A DNA stretch of 64,000 nucleotides from Macrosoma leucophasiata (GCA_036365455.1 JAWQUS010000008.1:13189501-13253500), one strand, 5' to 3'; counted from the stretch's first letter, positions 1 through 11,039 are shown. The notes: generated by a model not told the origin, from the letters alone. Translations and numbers: made by a program.

Positions 1-221
1 CAGTGATAGCTAGAAAGCTAAAATATTCACAAATTATGTATTCCTGTTACCACTATAACGACAAAATTAAATACAAAAAATAAGTAAATTAAAATATCAA
101 ATACAATAAACGTGTTTTTTTTTCTTATATTTTTTGCTCGATATCAATAACGGTAGCAAGTAGACGGTTGAAATTTAAGGTATCGCAGAATTTTTAAGGT
201 CTTGGGTATATTGTATATAAA

Positions 222-561
222 ATTGGAGTGTCTGTTTGTAATATTAAAATAACCGCTTTTTACTAAATGCATATTATGTAAGAGCTGTGCCCGCGACTTC
301 GTCCATGTGAGAAAAAATATGATTGTTCAGTATCTACCCGGACGAAGTCGTGGGCGCAGCTAGTATAAAAGTAGCCTAAGTTACTCCTTATCACATCACC
401 TATCTGAAAGTCCCGTCAAAATCGGTCCAGCCGTTCCCAAGATTAGCCCCGCCAAACAGACAGATTTTGACAACAAAAATTGTAAATAATGTGGTTTTGT
501 ATACATACATATGCATTTAGTAAAAAGCGGTTATTTTAATATTACAAACAGACACTCCAAT
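222..561. repeat. Perfect 51-bp inverted repeat
   Basis: Positions 222-272 are the exact reverse complement of 511-561. The left arm is a partial plus-strand copy of the 5' end of Helitron-like family B. The right arm belongs to the minus-strand copy at 281-579. The spacer is 238 bp. Confidence 0.85.
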
Positions 562-579
562 TTTATTTATTTGTATAGA
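281..579 (-). mobile_element. Helitron-like element, family B (about 300 bp), minus strand
   Basis: On the minus strand it begins TCTATACAAATAAATAAAAT at 579. It ends near 281 in a degraded AGCTGTGCCCGCGACTTCG end that pairs with ACGAAGTCGTGGGC about 60 bp inward. The same body recurs at 9980-10294, 53228-53742 and 60106-60402. It is nested inside the family A element and has no coding capacity. Confidence 0.65.
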
Positions 580-863
580 TTACCTTACAACAAACGTAAT
601 TTTTATGCCATTTTTTCACTGAACCTTTCGTGCACGAGTTCGACTCGCACTTGGTCGGTTTTTTCTCTGTTAGTAACAATAAGCATACCGCATAACAGCG
701 TCCCGGCATAAAACAATCGCCGCTATGATCACCATTCAGGATGCCAAGCGTGGCAATAATGGCGTATTCTTTCCTTATGACGCACAACACTTTTAGGAGC
801 ATCTTCGGGAAAGGCTTTGTCCAGTGAAGATGGATAGACGTCTTCCGGATGTAATTATGATGA

Positions 864-1200
864 CGGTGATGGTGGTGGTGGTGGTGGCGTTAGTGGTGTT
901 GGTGACATTGGTGGTGTTGGTAGTGGTGGTGGTGGTGGTGGTTATTAGTGGCGATTGGATGCCACCAATGGCGTTGGTGACGTTGGTGGTGTTGTTGGAA
1001 GTTTTTGAGACGTTGGTGGCATTGGTTGTGGTGGTGGTGGTGGTTTTGGTGGCGTTTGTGTCATTGGTGGCATTGGTGGCGTAGGTGTTTGGTGATGGTG
1101 ATGGCGTTGATGGCGTAGGTGGCGATTGAAGTGGTGGCGGTGGTGGAGGTGGTAGTCATGACACTGGTGGTGGTGATAGTGGTGTTGGTGGCATTAGTGG
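864..1200 (+). repeat. GGT/GTTGGT-rich minisatellite
   Basis: Irregular tandem array of GGTGGT, GTTGGTGAC and similar triplet-based units. It sits where the sister element at 4310-6688 has only a short GATGATGGTGATGG stretch, so it is a local expansion. A Val/Leu-rich reading frame across it is a by-product of the triplet repeat and is not annotated as a gene. Confidence 0.8.
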
Positions 1201-1763
1201 GTAAAAATGCACAACTTTAATATTCAATTTTTCTCTTCTGTCGGCTCTTACGGAGTGCCTATATTATGCATAGATCTATTTTTTATCTTTTATTCTCTGT
1301 TAGAAGCGCTTATTGACTGAAACTTTACAAAAGTTTATAATAATTTTCTATAAAAAAAATGTGCATAGAAGATTAAAATGCCTTTTCGAAAATATGATTC
1401 AGCATAGGATGGATGCGCGTTTAAACACATAAATAGCAATATTTCGCAATCCTAGCAGCCCCTGTGCTTTTATCCCCGATGGCCATACGTCTAATATCGT
1501 ATACAGAGAAGCATTACTGCAAAGTAGATTTTTTTAGCTACCGGAAGGTGTTTAGGATCCAAAACTAATCAACATGTATATCCAAAAGCGCTGCCCAAAG
1601 TCCCAAAGCCACTATTCCACGCAAACAAAGTTGCGGGCACAGCTAGTCTCCAATATCGGAATCGAAACCCATTTCATCAAACAATAAGAAAGTCTTTTTT
1701 GCGTGACCAATTTCTACTGTAGTTTTCAATTTTGAGTTATTTTGTAAATTGTATGACTTCAGG

Positions 1764-1769
1764 TTTATT
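1764..1769 (-). terminator. AATAAA polyadenylation signal overlapping a stop codon
   Basis: The minus strand reads GGAAAATAAACC. The hexamer AATAAA contains the TAA stop (1767-1765) of the unknown gene above it. If used, the 3' UTR would be only a few tens of bases and would end before the Helitron-like terminus at 1646. Confidence 0.4.
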
Positions 1770-3413
1770 TTCCGAACGACCTGGTGGCTTCTTTACGAAT
1801 TAATGGGGTCTTAGTGCGTTGTGTTCTCTGTGTTGATGGTTTGGATTCCCAGTCTTCCACCATCTGTACCAAATGGTCTATTTCCATTGCTAAATGCTTA
1901 ATTTCTGCTAAGTTGCGAATATGCTGAAACAAAACATTAAGACAGATTTAGATACCTACGTACTTTCTGCAAAAAATATTTTACTATACAGTTCATAAGT
2001 TTTCAGACACAAAGTACTATTTAAACTTCGAGGTAGATAATACAGTATACCGGTCAAAATGATACAGCATTTTGCTGTAATTATAAAACAAACTTCTGTA
2101 CTCTTCTACGTACCTGGTGGTGATAATATTTTTGAAGGTTGTCGTAAGAAAATAGGTAAACCCGCATAATTCGAGCGAATTTTCGTCTTACGTTGTATAC
2201 GATTTCACCGATATGGAAACTGGTTGAATTCTTGTACATTTCTTTCATGTGTTGGATCGCTTGAACTTTTGTTATTGCATCAGCAACGAGTTCACGATCT
2301 AGATAAAGAATCTTATGTCTCATTCTGAGTGAACTGGAACCGGCGTATGATGTGTCACATTGTTGAAATACGTCTGAAATAAAATGTATATCATTATGTT
2401 ACATTTCCAAAATATAACATCGGTACCTACTCTACACTTACCGATAGAATCCAATACACTATTTCGCAGATATTGATAGATTACCTAGGTACATGTTTTT
2501 TAGTCGTTTGATGTATAAAAGTCATTTTCTGATTTTTTTAAGATATTCCACTTCAATTCTACATGTGCTTTTCATATTTATCAATTTTACTAACCTTGGT
2601 ATCGGCTGTGAAAATTGACTACTCAAGGACGTCACAGCTTGTAGAAGTGGACACACTGAAATGTTCTGTAGGTATTCACAAGGTAGTACTGGTAGTAGAT
2701 ACCTAATTGTAAAGTTCTCAGTGTATACATACTGTTTAGAACCTATTTCAAGATCTTAAATATGCTTAAATAATGTTATAGCGAAAGAAAGCTTATTGTA
2801 AGACAATATAAGAAGAAATAAACATTAAAACAAGTGTACCTACATTTTAAACGTTTATTGAAAATAGGTAGATACTTGATTAAAGATTTTTGTAACTGCG
2901 TGAATGTTTTGGATTTTATCCACTAAATTCAAACGTACGTACTCTACATTTATAATATTAGCGTATCTAGGTGAAATACTATATCTACTACTGCAAGTAC
3001 CTATGGCCACGTCATTTGACATCAAGAACTTTACATCTACCTACAATGAGACATAGTACGTATCACCATATACACACTCAGTAGTCATAAAGTTCTTGCA
3101 CTGGTAAGTAGTATATCTATATTTTATGTGATGGTCCAATAGTTGTATCCACTTACTCAAAGTATACACCACTACAACGTTTAAAGCAATTTGCATGTTC
3201 ACCACGAACTTGTTATCATAAGCATATAATTAACGAGAGACCGCTTTACTCTTTAACTACACGCTTGTTAAACCTAGGCCTGCAAACAATATTTAATCAA
3301 GTTTTAGTGTTTAGCGATTAAATAGTTTAATACCATAATATACTCACCATCCATATTAATGCTGGATGCGTTACCTTCATCCCATAAAAGAAACTTGCTT
3401 AACAAATTAATTA
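1765..3413 (-). CDS. 3' part of an unrecognised multi-exon gene (5' exons not found)
   Basis: Five minus-strand exons can be chained with matching phases: 3413-3348, 2655-2595, 2458-2442 (17-nt microexon), 2373-2114 and 1923-1765 (stop TAA). The best supported are 2373-2114 (TTTCAG acceptor, CAG|GTACGT donor) and the terminal exon (TTTCAG acceptor, phase 0). The 3348 donor is GGTGAGT and the 2595 donor is GTTAGT; the microexon (AATAG acceptor, GTAAGT donor) is needed to restore phase. The C-terminal part, about 140 residues, is hydrophilic, probably helical and charged (NVRRKFARIMRVY, AEIKHLAMEIDHLVQMVEDW), with a basic tail RTQRTKTPLIRKEA. There is no signal peptide or obvious membrane segment in the visible part. 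I do not recognise the family. The THAP exon at 10522-10334 is on the same strand upstream and could belong to this gene, but no linking exon was found. Confidence 0.55.
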
Positions 3414-4090
3414 CTATTGCAAATTAAATAAAGGTTCCGTTTTGAGTATATTCGTAGTAGTATCCGATATATGTACCTATATAATAAACCATTTTTTATG
3501 GGCCCACACACGAAGTGCTTAGTCCAAATAATAGGAGAATAATTAAAAACCGCCCGCTCTTTAAAACTTATGCGTCACACAATAAAGCTAGTTTAAGAAC
3601 CTTCTCAGTTTTTTTGCGTCGGTTAAAAACGTTAAAAAATCACCGAACGGGTCCTATGTGTCGTTGATGTTTTTAATACGGCCTTTAGCTACATGTTATT
3701 CAATACTATAGCATTAATATACATATATATTATAAGCATTTTTTATAAAAAAATAATTAACTATCGAACCTATTCTATGACTAGAATTCACTCTCTAAAT
3801 CTCTCTGAATCTTTGAATTGAAAGCCAAGTTTCAATGCAGAGAAAATTTGTAGTTCTTCTATAAAAACATATAGTTAGGTATATCGATGTTTTGTGATTA
3901 TCTTACTTCTATATCTACCAATAGGTTACGGTTGACTTGACTATATATATGTATCTAGGGCCCTGTAAATTGAGTTGAGGAACATTGTGGTTATAAGCTA
4001 GGGGTTGATACAAAAGCTGTTAGGGAAGGGGAAGGCGGAGTCTACCGCCCCTTTAACCCTCTCCCGTCCCGCTCTCGCAAACGATATTGA
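3414..4090. other. Unassigned AT-rich sequence
   Basis: If the minus-strand gene continues, upstream exons would lie here or beyond the Helitron-like element. I found no convincing exon. A GC-richer patch sits at about 4020-4085. Confidence 0.4.
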
Positions 4091-4213
4091 TTTGAGACTT
4101 CCGGCATCACTTTCAATTTGCTGATAGAAGATATGACTAACATCAACGCCAATCTGCTGAATATTAATAATAAGAGGTTGATTTCTTATGAGGAATGGAT
4201 TTTGAAAGAATTG
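4091..4213 (+). CDS. Possible isolated coding exon, unrecognised
   Basis: Forty-one open codons with protein-like composition (TNINANLLNINNKRLISYEE near the centre) follow an in-frame TGA and stop short of a GGTAACAG that could be a weak donor. No partner exon was seen on either side and the acceptor is unclear. It may be a relic of a mobile element or chance; reported only because the stretch is otherwise unexplained. Confidence 0.18.
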
Positions 4214-4671
4214 GTAACAGTTTATTCTATTATTTAAAATATATAGGTATTCGTTACATTCATAAATTACCTTATCTAAGAATCATCGTAGATTTGATTC
4301 ACTTTATAATATATACTTATAATAAAACTGTAGAAGTGTGAATTCTGTTCATTAAAAAAATAAAATAAAAAATACCAGGGGATGTTACTAGATCGATCGA
4401 CCGATATAATTTTTTTTCTGTCTGTCTGTCAGTCTGTCTGTCTGTTTGTTCAAGCATCACACAAAATCTAAGGTCCGATTACGATGAAACTTGATATAAT
4501 TATACTTTAACCTTTGGCGCACAACACTGGGTACTTTTTATCCCGGAAAAATGTCTGTTTGTCTGTGTGTTTGTGCACGCTAATTTCAGAAATGGCTTAT
4601 CCGATTTGCATTTTCACTAATATATTGTGGTAAGTTTTACTCATGTTTTACTAAACATTTACCCCCTTATT

Positions 4672-4772
4672 CATAAACGTACATTAGATACGTTTTAGCT
4701 ATAGAATGCTTTGTCTTTGTCAGTTGCATTGTCAAATGTACAGAGACAAAGGAGACATTAGCAACACTGTTT
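4672..4772 (-). mobile_element. Truncated MITE, family 1
   Basis: It starts CCCCCTTATTCATAAACGTA and continues with TTTTAGCTATAGAATGCTTTG and GACAAAGGAGA blocks, the reverse of the complete copy at 22212-22357. One terminal inverted repeat is lost; the copy stops at about AGCAACACTG. It is inserted in the Helitron-like element, so it is younger than that element. Confidence 0.7.
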
Positions 4773-5423
4773 CGTGTCAATCGGTTCAGAACACCGCTGG
4801 ACCAACCGGGTCGTCAAATAAGTTATATATTTCTGTTACCGCTATAAAGACAAAATTAATTACTAAAAATAAGAAAATGAAAATATTAAGGGGTCCAGGG
4901 GGGCGGGCATACAGTAAACGTTATTTTTTGCACGAGTTCGACTCGCACTTGGTCGGTTTTTTCTCTGTTAGTAACGTTAACCATACCGCATAGGAGCGTC
5001 CCGGCATAAAGCAATCGCCGCTATGATCACCATTCAGCATGCCAAGCGTGGCAATTATGGCATATTCTTTCCTTATGACGCACAACACTTTTAGGAACAT
5101 CTTCGGGAAAGGCTTTGTTCAGCGGAGAGGGATGGACGTCTTTCGGATGTAATCTTTGATGATGGTGATGGTGGTGGTGATGATTTGATAATTATTATTA
5201 TACAAAACTTCATAATAATATTCTATAAAAAAATATTATGCATAGAAGTATACAATGGCCTTTTCGAAAATTCGGTTCAGCATAGGATGGATGCGCGTTT
5301 AAACACATAATAAGACATTTTTCGCAATCCTAGCAGCCTGAGTGTATCCCCGATGGCCATACGTCTAATATCGTGTACAGAGAAGCATTACTGCAAAGTA
5401 GATTTTTTTAAGCTACCCAAAAG

Positions 5424-6594
5424 TCGTCAAGCGTCCCGATGCCCATCGTCCCGACGCCCAGCGTCCCGACGCCCAGCGTCCCGACGCCCAGCGTTCCGAC
5501 GTCGAGCGTCTCGACGCCCAGCGTCCCGACGCCAAGCGTCTCAACGCCCTGCGTCCAGACGCCCAGCGTCCCGACGTCGAGCGTCTCGACGCCCAGCGTC
5601 CCGACGCCCAGTGTCCCGACGCCCAGCGTCCCGACGCCCAGCGTCCCGACGCCCAGCGTCCCGACGTCGAGCGTCTCGACGCCCTGCGTCCCGCCGCCCA
5701 GCGCCCGACGCCCAGCGTCCCGACGGCCAGCGTCCTGACGCCCAGCGTCCCGACATCGAGCGTCCCGACGTCGAGCGTCTCGACGTCCTGCGTCATGACG
5801 TCGAGAGCGTCTCGACGCCCAGTGTCTCTACGTCAAGCGTCCCGACGCCCAGCGCCCCGACGCCAAGCGTCTCGACGCCCTGCGTCCCGACGCCCAGCGT
5901 CCCGACGTCGAGCGTCCCGCCGCCCAGCGCCCCGACAGCCAGCGTCCCGACGCCCAGCGTCCCGACGCCCAGCGTCCCGACGCCCAGCGTCCCGACGCCC
6001 AGCGTCCCGACGCCCAGCGTCCCGACGCCCAGCGTCCCGACGCCCAGCGTCTCGACGCCCAGCGTCCCGACGCCCAGCGTCCCGACGCCCAGCGTCCCGA
6101 CGCCCAGCGTCCCGACGCCCAGCGTCCCGACGCCCAGCGTCCCGACGCCCAGCGTCCCGACGCCCAGCGTCCCGACGCCCAGCGTCCCGACGACCAGCGT
6201 CCCGACGCCCAGCATCCCGACGCCCAGCGTCCCGACATCGAGCGTCTTGACGCCCAGCGTCCCGACGTCGAGCGTTCCGACGCCCAGCGTCCCGACGCCC
6301 AGCGTCCCGACGCCCAGCGTCCCGACGCCCAGCGACCCGACGTCCAGCGTCCCGACGCCCAGCGTCCCGACGTCGAGAGCGTCTTGACGCCCAGCGTCTC
6401 GACGCCCAGCGTCTCGACGCCCAGCGTCTCGACGCCCTGCTTCCCGACGCCAAGCGTCTCGACCCCCTGCTTCCCGACGACCGGCCTCCCGACGTCGAGC
6501 GTCCCGCCGCCCAGCGTCCCGATGCCCAGCGTCCCGACGTCCAGCGTCCCGACGCCCAGCGTCCCGACGTCCAGCATCTGAACGCCCAGCGTGT
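5424..6594. repeat. CpG-rich 15-bp minisatellite (about 75-78 units)
   Basis: The unit is CGTCCCGACGCCCAG with variants such as GACGTCGAG and CTCGACGCC. The cleanest run is about 5940-6180. Each perfect unit holds three CpG and no stop codon in several frames, so long low-complexity reading frames (Pro-Ser-Val-Pro-Thr, Ala-Ser-Arg-Arg-Pro and their complements) appear on both strands. They are repeat by-products. GC content is far above that of the surrounding DNA. Confidence 0.95.
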
Positions 6595-6723
6595 TGTTTA
6601 TGTATGATCCAAAATTAACCAAAAGTTATATCCAAAAATGCTGCTCAAAGCCACTATTCCACGCGAACGAAGTCGCGGGCACAGCTAGTTGTATAATAAA
6701 ATAATTAAAATCGATTTGGATAC

Positions 6724-6818
6724 ATGGCACTAGAGATCAACTGTCTCAATATGGTAGGAGCCCATTTCTGCTACGTTGGGACTCTAAGTTCGACTCTCGG
6801 CTCGAGGGTTTTTTTTTT
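6724..6818 (+). other. tRNA-like / Pol III-type sequence with T10 run
   Basis: A B-box-like AGTTCGACTCTC lies downstream of a weak A-box-like segment, and ten T residues at 6809-6818 could end Pol III transcription. No full cloverleaf could be drawn by eye. Possibly the head of a tRNA-derived SINE. Confidence 0.25.
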
Positions 6819-7021
6819 CCCTCCTACTAGCATTTTAGTAGGAGAATTTAGGCGATGGGTAGCCTATTTAGGGTCCTCGCTTCTGTATATTACCTTTGTC
6901 TCAACATAAACGGTAACCAATGGTAATCTAAGTATATATAATATATTAGGGATGTAGTTACGTAACTACTAAACGAACTAGACTAGAGAACTACTAGTAG
7001 ATAGATACGTGTTTTATTTTG

Positions 7022-7309
7022 CAATGAAAGTGGCAAGCAAGCATGCTGTTCACATTGACGTTATGTGATGACTACAGCCTATAGACATTTACACAAAGAC
7101 CAGAGGTCAAAATACAGATGTATTACCACTTCTGAGGCCTAAGGTGTTATATCTCTTTGCCGGAAAATACAGGACCGTACTTTACCACCTAACCGGAACA
7201 CGATAGTGCTGAACACTACCATTTAGCGACCACTAGGTACCTATATTACATAGGTAATGCGGTGGTGCCTACGGCCGCGAGCTCCGTCACTTTAGCTCCA
7301 CCACCAGTA
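7022..7309 (+). repeat. R270 interspersed repeat, diverged copy
   Basis: It shows the R270 order of blocks: AAGTGGCAAGCAAGCATGC, GTTCACATTGACGTTA, ATGACTACAGCCTATAGACA, CTGAGGCCTAAGGTGTTAT, GAACACTACCATTTAGCG, and GCGGTGGTGCCTACG with GCGAGCTCCGTCAC. About 270 bp is usual; this copy is slightly expanded after the ATTTAGCG block. Confidence 0.8.
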
Positions 7310-8740
7310 ATAGAAGAGTACTTAGAGGAAGTTTTACCCCTATATTCTCAGAAGTCAAATGCAGAGGTAAGTATTCAAACACCCACGATTCGCCAGTTAC
7401 ATTTTGTCCCACGTACCTAGCCCATTGACATTTCTAGGTACTTAGATATATTAGATACTGGCGGCACGCCCCGGCTTCCCACGGTTGCAATGTTGCCTTC
7501 ATTACTACCATCATAATAAAATATATAGGTATAGCTAGCTAGCACTCCTGAATAGTGTGTGAAATAATTTTCATGATCGGTTCAATATTTCCACAAATTA
7601 GCCCTTACAAACAAACAATCAAAGTTACGAGTACAAACTTTACCTCTTCTTTATAATATTAGTACAAGTATCTGGATCAAACTTCGAAAGTAGGAAACTG
7701 GTGAAAAATGGATAAAACCTACTTACCCGGGTTAACTGCGACAAGGGTCGTACTACTTCAGCGTAGCACTATTGGAATGTTACTCCGAGACTATGAGCCC
7801 TTCACACCATCTCTGTGCTTCATTGCTGCAAATACTTACATGAAAAATCCTTTTTATGGCAAAAGCTTGATAGCTTGAAGCTAACGGGTCACCTAATGGT
7901 TAATGAACATTTGCAACACCACGATAATTAACGTGTTGCCGGATTTGCCAGCCCTAAAGGACTCTTTTGACGCTTTGAGTTAACATGTTTTTGGACTCTT
8001 TTGAGTTTTGTAGTAAGTACCCCATTTTATAGTGCCGGGGGAACACCTCAGAGGGAAGTTCGAATAATTTGTTTATTATACACATTACTACACACCGAAC
8101 GGTGTTAGGTATTTTTTCGAAAGCACGTTTCGACCTAATCTGACTACCAATGTCGTTAAATTTGAGATTTTTTTTTTCAATTAAATTATTTGTGAAATTA
8201 TGAGTTATGAAATGAATAGTATTGTAATAATATGTTTGCCTAGTGAATTATTTATGTAGTGATGTAGTTGTGGAAAGTTGAGATGTGAAACGAAATCGTT
8301 GCAAAACGTTGGTTTTGTAATGAACAGTTTTGAAATGTTTGTGGGTAAAATGAACGCGGGTACCTTCGACATGGGGTAGCTCAGTACGTGTAAATGAATT
8401 TGATTAGGTACCTACAATGGGGATGTTGAATAAATATGAAGTCATTACTTTTCTAATTTTAAATGAAAGCGACTTGTAAATGGATATACATGTATGATAT
8501 ACCTAAACCTTATGAAAATGGAAGTTGAATCATATTATATTATATGAGATAAAATAAATTAAAAGTGACTAAAACTGAAAAATAAAGGTAACTTTAAAAT
8601 AAAAATAATTTCACTATTAGAATCTTTATTAGGTACACGATTTGCAACAACTTTTATATGTAATGCATGTACTAAAACGCACTATTGATTAAGTACGATT
8701 ATTTAAAATGTTTTGATTTCACCATACAATTCATAGGTGT
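7310..8740. other. Non-coding AT-rich stretch with repeat fragments
   Basis: Positions 7375-7440 share CACCCACGATT, GTTACATTTTG and TTGACATTTCTAG blocks with the repeat at 50220-50470. The rest shows no exon, RNA gene or recognised repeat. Confidence 0.4.
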
Positions 8741-9010
8741 TTTTGCCACGCGTGACGTCATAATCTGCAGTCATTTTACATGAGCCGTTTTGATTCAGTC
8801 ACATCTACCAATGTATTGTTCGTCGTAAACTCAAAAACAATAAGTTATATTACAGTAGGTAGATAGATGTTTCAATGACAATATTTTTGTAAGTATTTAG
8901 CTTATATCTACTTTTTTATAAAAACAGTAAAATAAACAAGGATTCAATATTTCTATTCCATTCCAACAGAAAACTAGATAACCTTGCAAAACAAAATATA
9001 CCTACTTAGA

Positions 9011-9191
9011 TATTATCATTAAAAAGCTGCAGAGTTTGTTTGATTGACTATTTGGTTGAACGGACATTTCTCGAGGAAGATTATTGGTTAATAACATTAC
9101 GCTATCACCAATAGGAGCGGAACATTAGTGAAAAAAGTTGAAAAAAAAGCAATAACGTTTTCTACGCGGAGCAAGTTGCGGGCTCAGCTAA
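9011..9191 (+). mobile_element. Internally deleted Helitron-like fragment
   Basis: An AGCTGCAGAGTTTGTTTGAT start-proximal block and ACCAATAGGAGCGGA near the end resemble common lepidopteran non-autonomous Helitrons. The end is GCGGGCTCAGCTAA before T (CTAA fits the CTRR rule). Confidence 0.5.
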
Positions 9192-9979
9192 TAATTATTT
9201 TGTGTATAAAAATAAATCAACATAATAAACCGATAAAATGTCTCAAAATATTAAAATCATAAAGAATATTAAAACGACTTTATATAATATTACCGACTCG
9301 TGAAGACATAACCAGCGTGCCGTCGGGAAAATTAATGGGACAATTTAAATTCATAAATTCCGCCAGCCGTTTTCCTCTGTGGGGTAGGTGGCAAAATTGA
9401 ATGACAGCAGCGCGTGTTCACGTGATATCTGGCCTAAAGACCGGCCCCGACATTTACATTTTAATTAAAGCCTCAGGCGAAACTGCACCGGATCATTTTC
9501 AAATGGATTAACTGTGTTCCTCGGTGACATAGTACGTGAGTATTCAATTAGGAATTTGAAAATAAAAAATGAATTTTTTTTTTGTCTTATAAAACTTTGT
9601 TATTAATTGTATTGATGTGTCATGCGAATAACAGATTTTTTTTTTTATTAATTATACGCAATTAAAAGTTGATAAAATTTAAATAAAAATCACGTGACTA
9701 TGAACGCGCCACGATTGGTTACCCCTAATTGTGACGTCATAATATTATAGTGTTCAAGAATAGTACAGCGTTTACGGCGATAACATGTGACTTGACAATC
9801 ATATCGAAAATTTATTTCTAAAAAAAATATTAGTGGATTCCGTGTAGCTATGTGTTACAAAGGATTTATAAAGGCAAAGTCTGATAATATTCCTGATGTT
9901 TATGATAACCAATTATGTGACAAATGATGTTCGGTTCAATTCTTCTGAAGTTCGAAAGTAAGTAAGTTAAATCTATACA

Positions 9980-10294
9980 TCTATACAAATAAATAAAATA
10001 GTAGTGTCTGTTTGTAATATTAAAATAACCGCTTTTTACTAAATGCATATGTATGTATACACGGTACATATACCAAAACAACATTTTTTAACTATTTTTG
10101 TCTGTCTGTCTGTTTGGCGGGGCTAATCTTGGGAACGGCTGGACCGATTTTGACGAGACTTTCACTGGCAGATAGCTGATGCGATAAGGAGTAACTTAGG
10201 CTACTTTTATACTAGTTGCGGCCACGACTTCGTCCAGGTAGATACTGAACAATCATATTTTTTCTCACGTGGACGAAGTCGCGGGCATAGCTAG
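9980..10294 (+). mobile_element. Helitron-like element, family B
   Basis: It is flanked by A on the left and T on the right, starts TCTATACAAATAAATAAAAT and ends GCGGGCATAGCTAG. An ACTTCGTCC/GGACGAAGT inverted pair precedes the 3' end. The 8-mer ATCTATAC is doubled at the start (9971-9986). It lies just downstream of the THAP exon on the opposite strand. Confidence 0.7.
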
Positions 10295-10333
10295 TAAGTA
10301 ATAAAAATAGTGTTATGAAATACTCGAACTTAC

Positions 10334-10522
10334 ATCGAAATGATCTTCACAACAAAAAATAATCGATTTTGTTTTCGGATTATCATGGTGCACTGCTTGA
10401 AACCATATATTTCGACGTTTTTCATCTTGGGAAACATTTAAAAGCTTTTTACCAGGAGTTGTTTTTGTAGTATTCGTACATAATGGTACAAAACAAGAAC
10501 GATAACTTTTTAGATTCGCCAT
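10334..10522 (-). CDS. THAP-type zinc-finger protein, first coding exon
   Basis: The ATG at 10522-10520 opens 63 codons that end at GAT|GTAAGT, a consensus donor in phase 0. The product shows a THAP domain, a C2CH zinc-dependent DNA-binding fold: CFVPLC gives the first Cys pair, RRNIWFQAVH holds the conserved Trp, and CCEDHF gives the last Cys and His. A THAP module normally continues for about 20-30 residues (an AVPTIF-like segment), which must lie in a later exon. I found no following exon; a family B Helitron-like element starts 40 bp downstream. THAP domains occur both in host transcription factors and at the N terminus of P-element-type transposases, and this fragment cannot tell them apart. 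Confidence 0.65.
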
Positions 10523-10629
10523 TTTCAATATAAATTTGTGTTTTTATAACAATGTCAACAAAATTAATTAGATATAAACACTGTACATATTGTCTCTATC
10601 TCTATCAACTGCTATGAGTGGAAACTAAC

Positions 10630-10642
10630 ATTATGACGTCAC
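10630..10642. promoter_or_regulatory. CRE-like TGACGTCA site upstream of the THAP exon
   Basis: The 13-mer here is ATTATGACGTCAC. The identical 13-mer in opposite orientation lies at 8752-8764 and 9731-9743. TGACGTCA is the CREB/ATF palindrome. The copy here is about 110 bp upstream of the THAP ATG, so it could be a promoter site; the repeated 13-mer could also be an element terminus. Confidence 0.35.
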
Positions 10643-11039
10643 ATGCACTCGGGTTAGTTCGGCAGCTGTCGGTTATAAATAGTTTTGTTATAAAACTTAT
10701 ATATAATCTTTCTATTTATTGCATTTTTTTTTTTTCAAAAACCCAATTTTTAAATTATACGCAGCTTCCCAGGACCTATACTTATACTTATAAAAGCCAG
10801 TGAGAGTCGCAGGGAGAATAATAACCCGTCTTACGTGGTTTTTTTATACCTTCGTCTAAATTGTGGATATTTTAGACTCTACAGACCTACGACCACCATT
10901 TATTTGTGAAAGACTGAATCTACCAATAATAAGTAATGATAGATTTTTTGAACGACACCTTGGTTTTACTTTCGGTTTGAAAATCTTTGCAACGTTTACA
11001 AAAATACCATGTCGAATAAAAATTCAATCGTAGAAAAAT

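Larger units (their letters stand above)
1..1646 (+). mobile_element. Helitron-like element, family A, 5' end outside window
   Basis: The right end reads GCGGGCACAGCTAG followed by T, the CTRR-type 3' terminus of Helitrons. Interior blocks (a CACGAGTTCGACTCGCACTT stretch near 630-650, a GCCAAGCGTGGCAAT stretch near 740-755, and the block at 1330-1560) recur in the same order in the element at 4310-6688, so both are one family. This copy is interrupted by an inverted smaller Helitron-like element (281-579) and carries a GGT-rich minisatellite (864-1200). No Rep/helicase coding is visible, so it is non-autonomous. The family call is inferred from the ends and from memory of lepidopteran Helitrons. 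Confidence 0.6.
4310..6688 (+). mobile_element. Helitron-like element, family A, with expanded minisatellite
   Basis: The 5' end TATATACTTATAATAAAACTG matches the TCTATACTTATAATAAAACTG start of the copy at 52491, with TC changed to TA. The 3' end is GCGGGCACAGCTAG before T. It holds a truncated MITE (4672-4772), the shared family A core (4917-5420) and a 15-bp tandem array (5424-6594). The flanking core (from 5207 and after 6595) aligns with 1330-1646, where the array is absent. No transposase is encoded. Confidence 0.65.

Noticed and set aside
824..1084. 86-codon Val/Leu-rich frame resembling a membrane segment
   Set aside because: It is the translation of a GGT/GTT triplet minisatellite.
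5424..6594. CRISPR-like array
   Set aside because: Repeats are directly abutting with no unique spacers, in a eukaryotic Helitron-like element; it is a minisatellite.
5353..6622. Several long open frames (up to 344 codons) on both strands over the 15-bp repeat
   Set aside because: The unit length is a multiple of three and has no stops in several frames, so long Ser/Pro/Thr/Val or Arg/Ala/Ser/Pro frames arise by arithmetic. No promoter or splice evidence.
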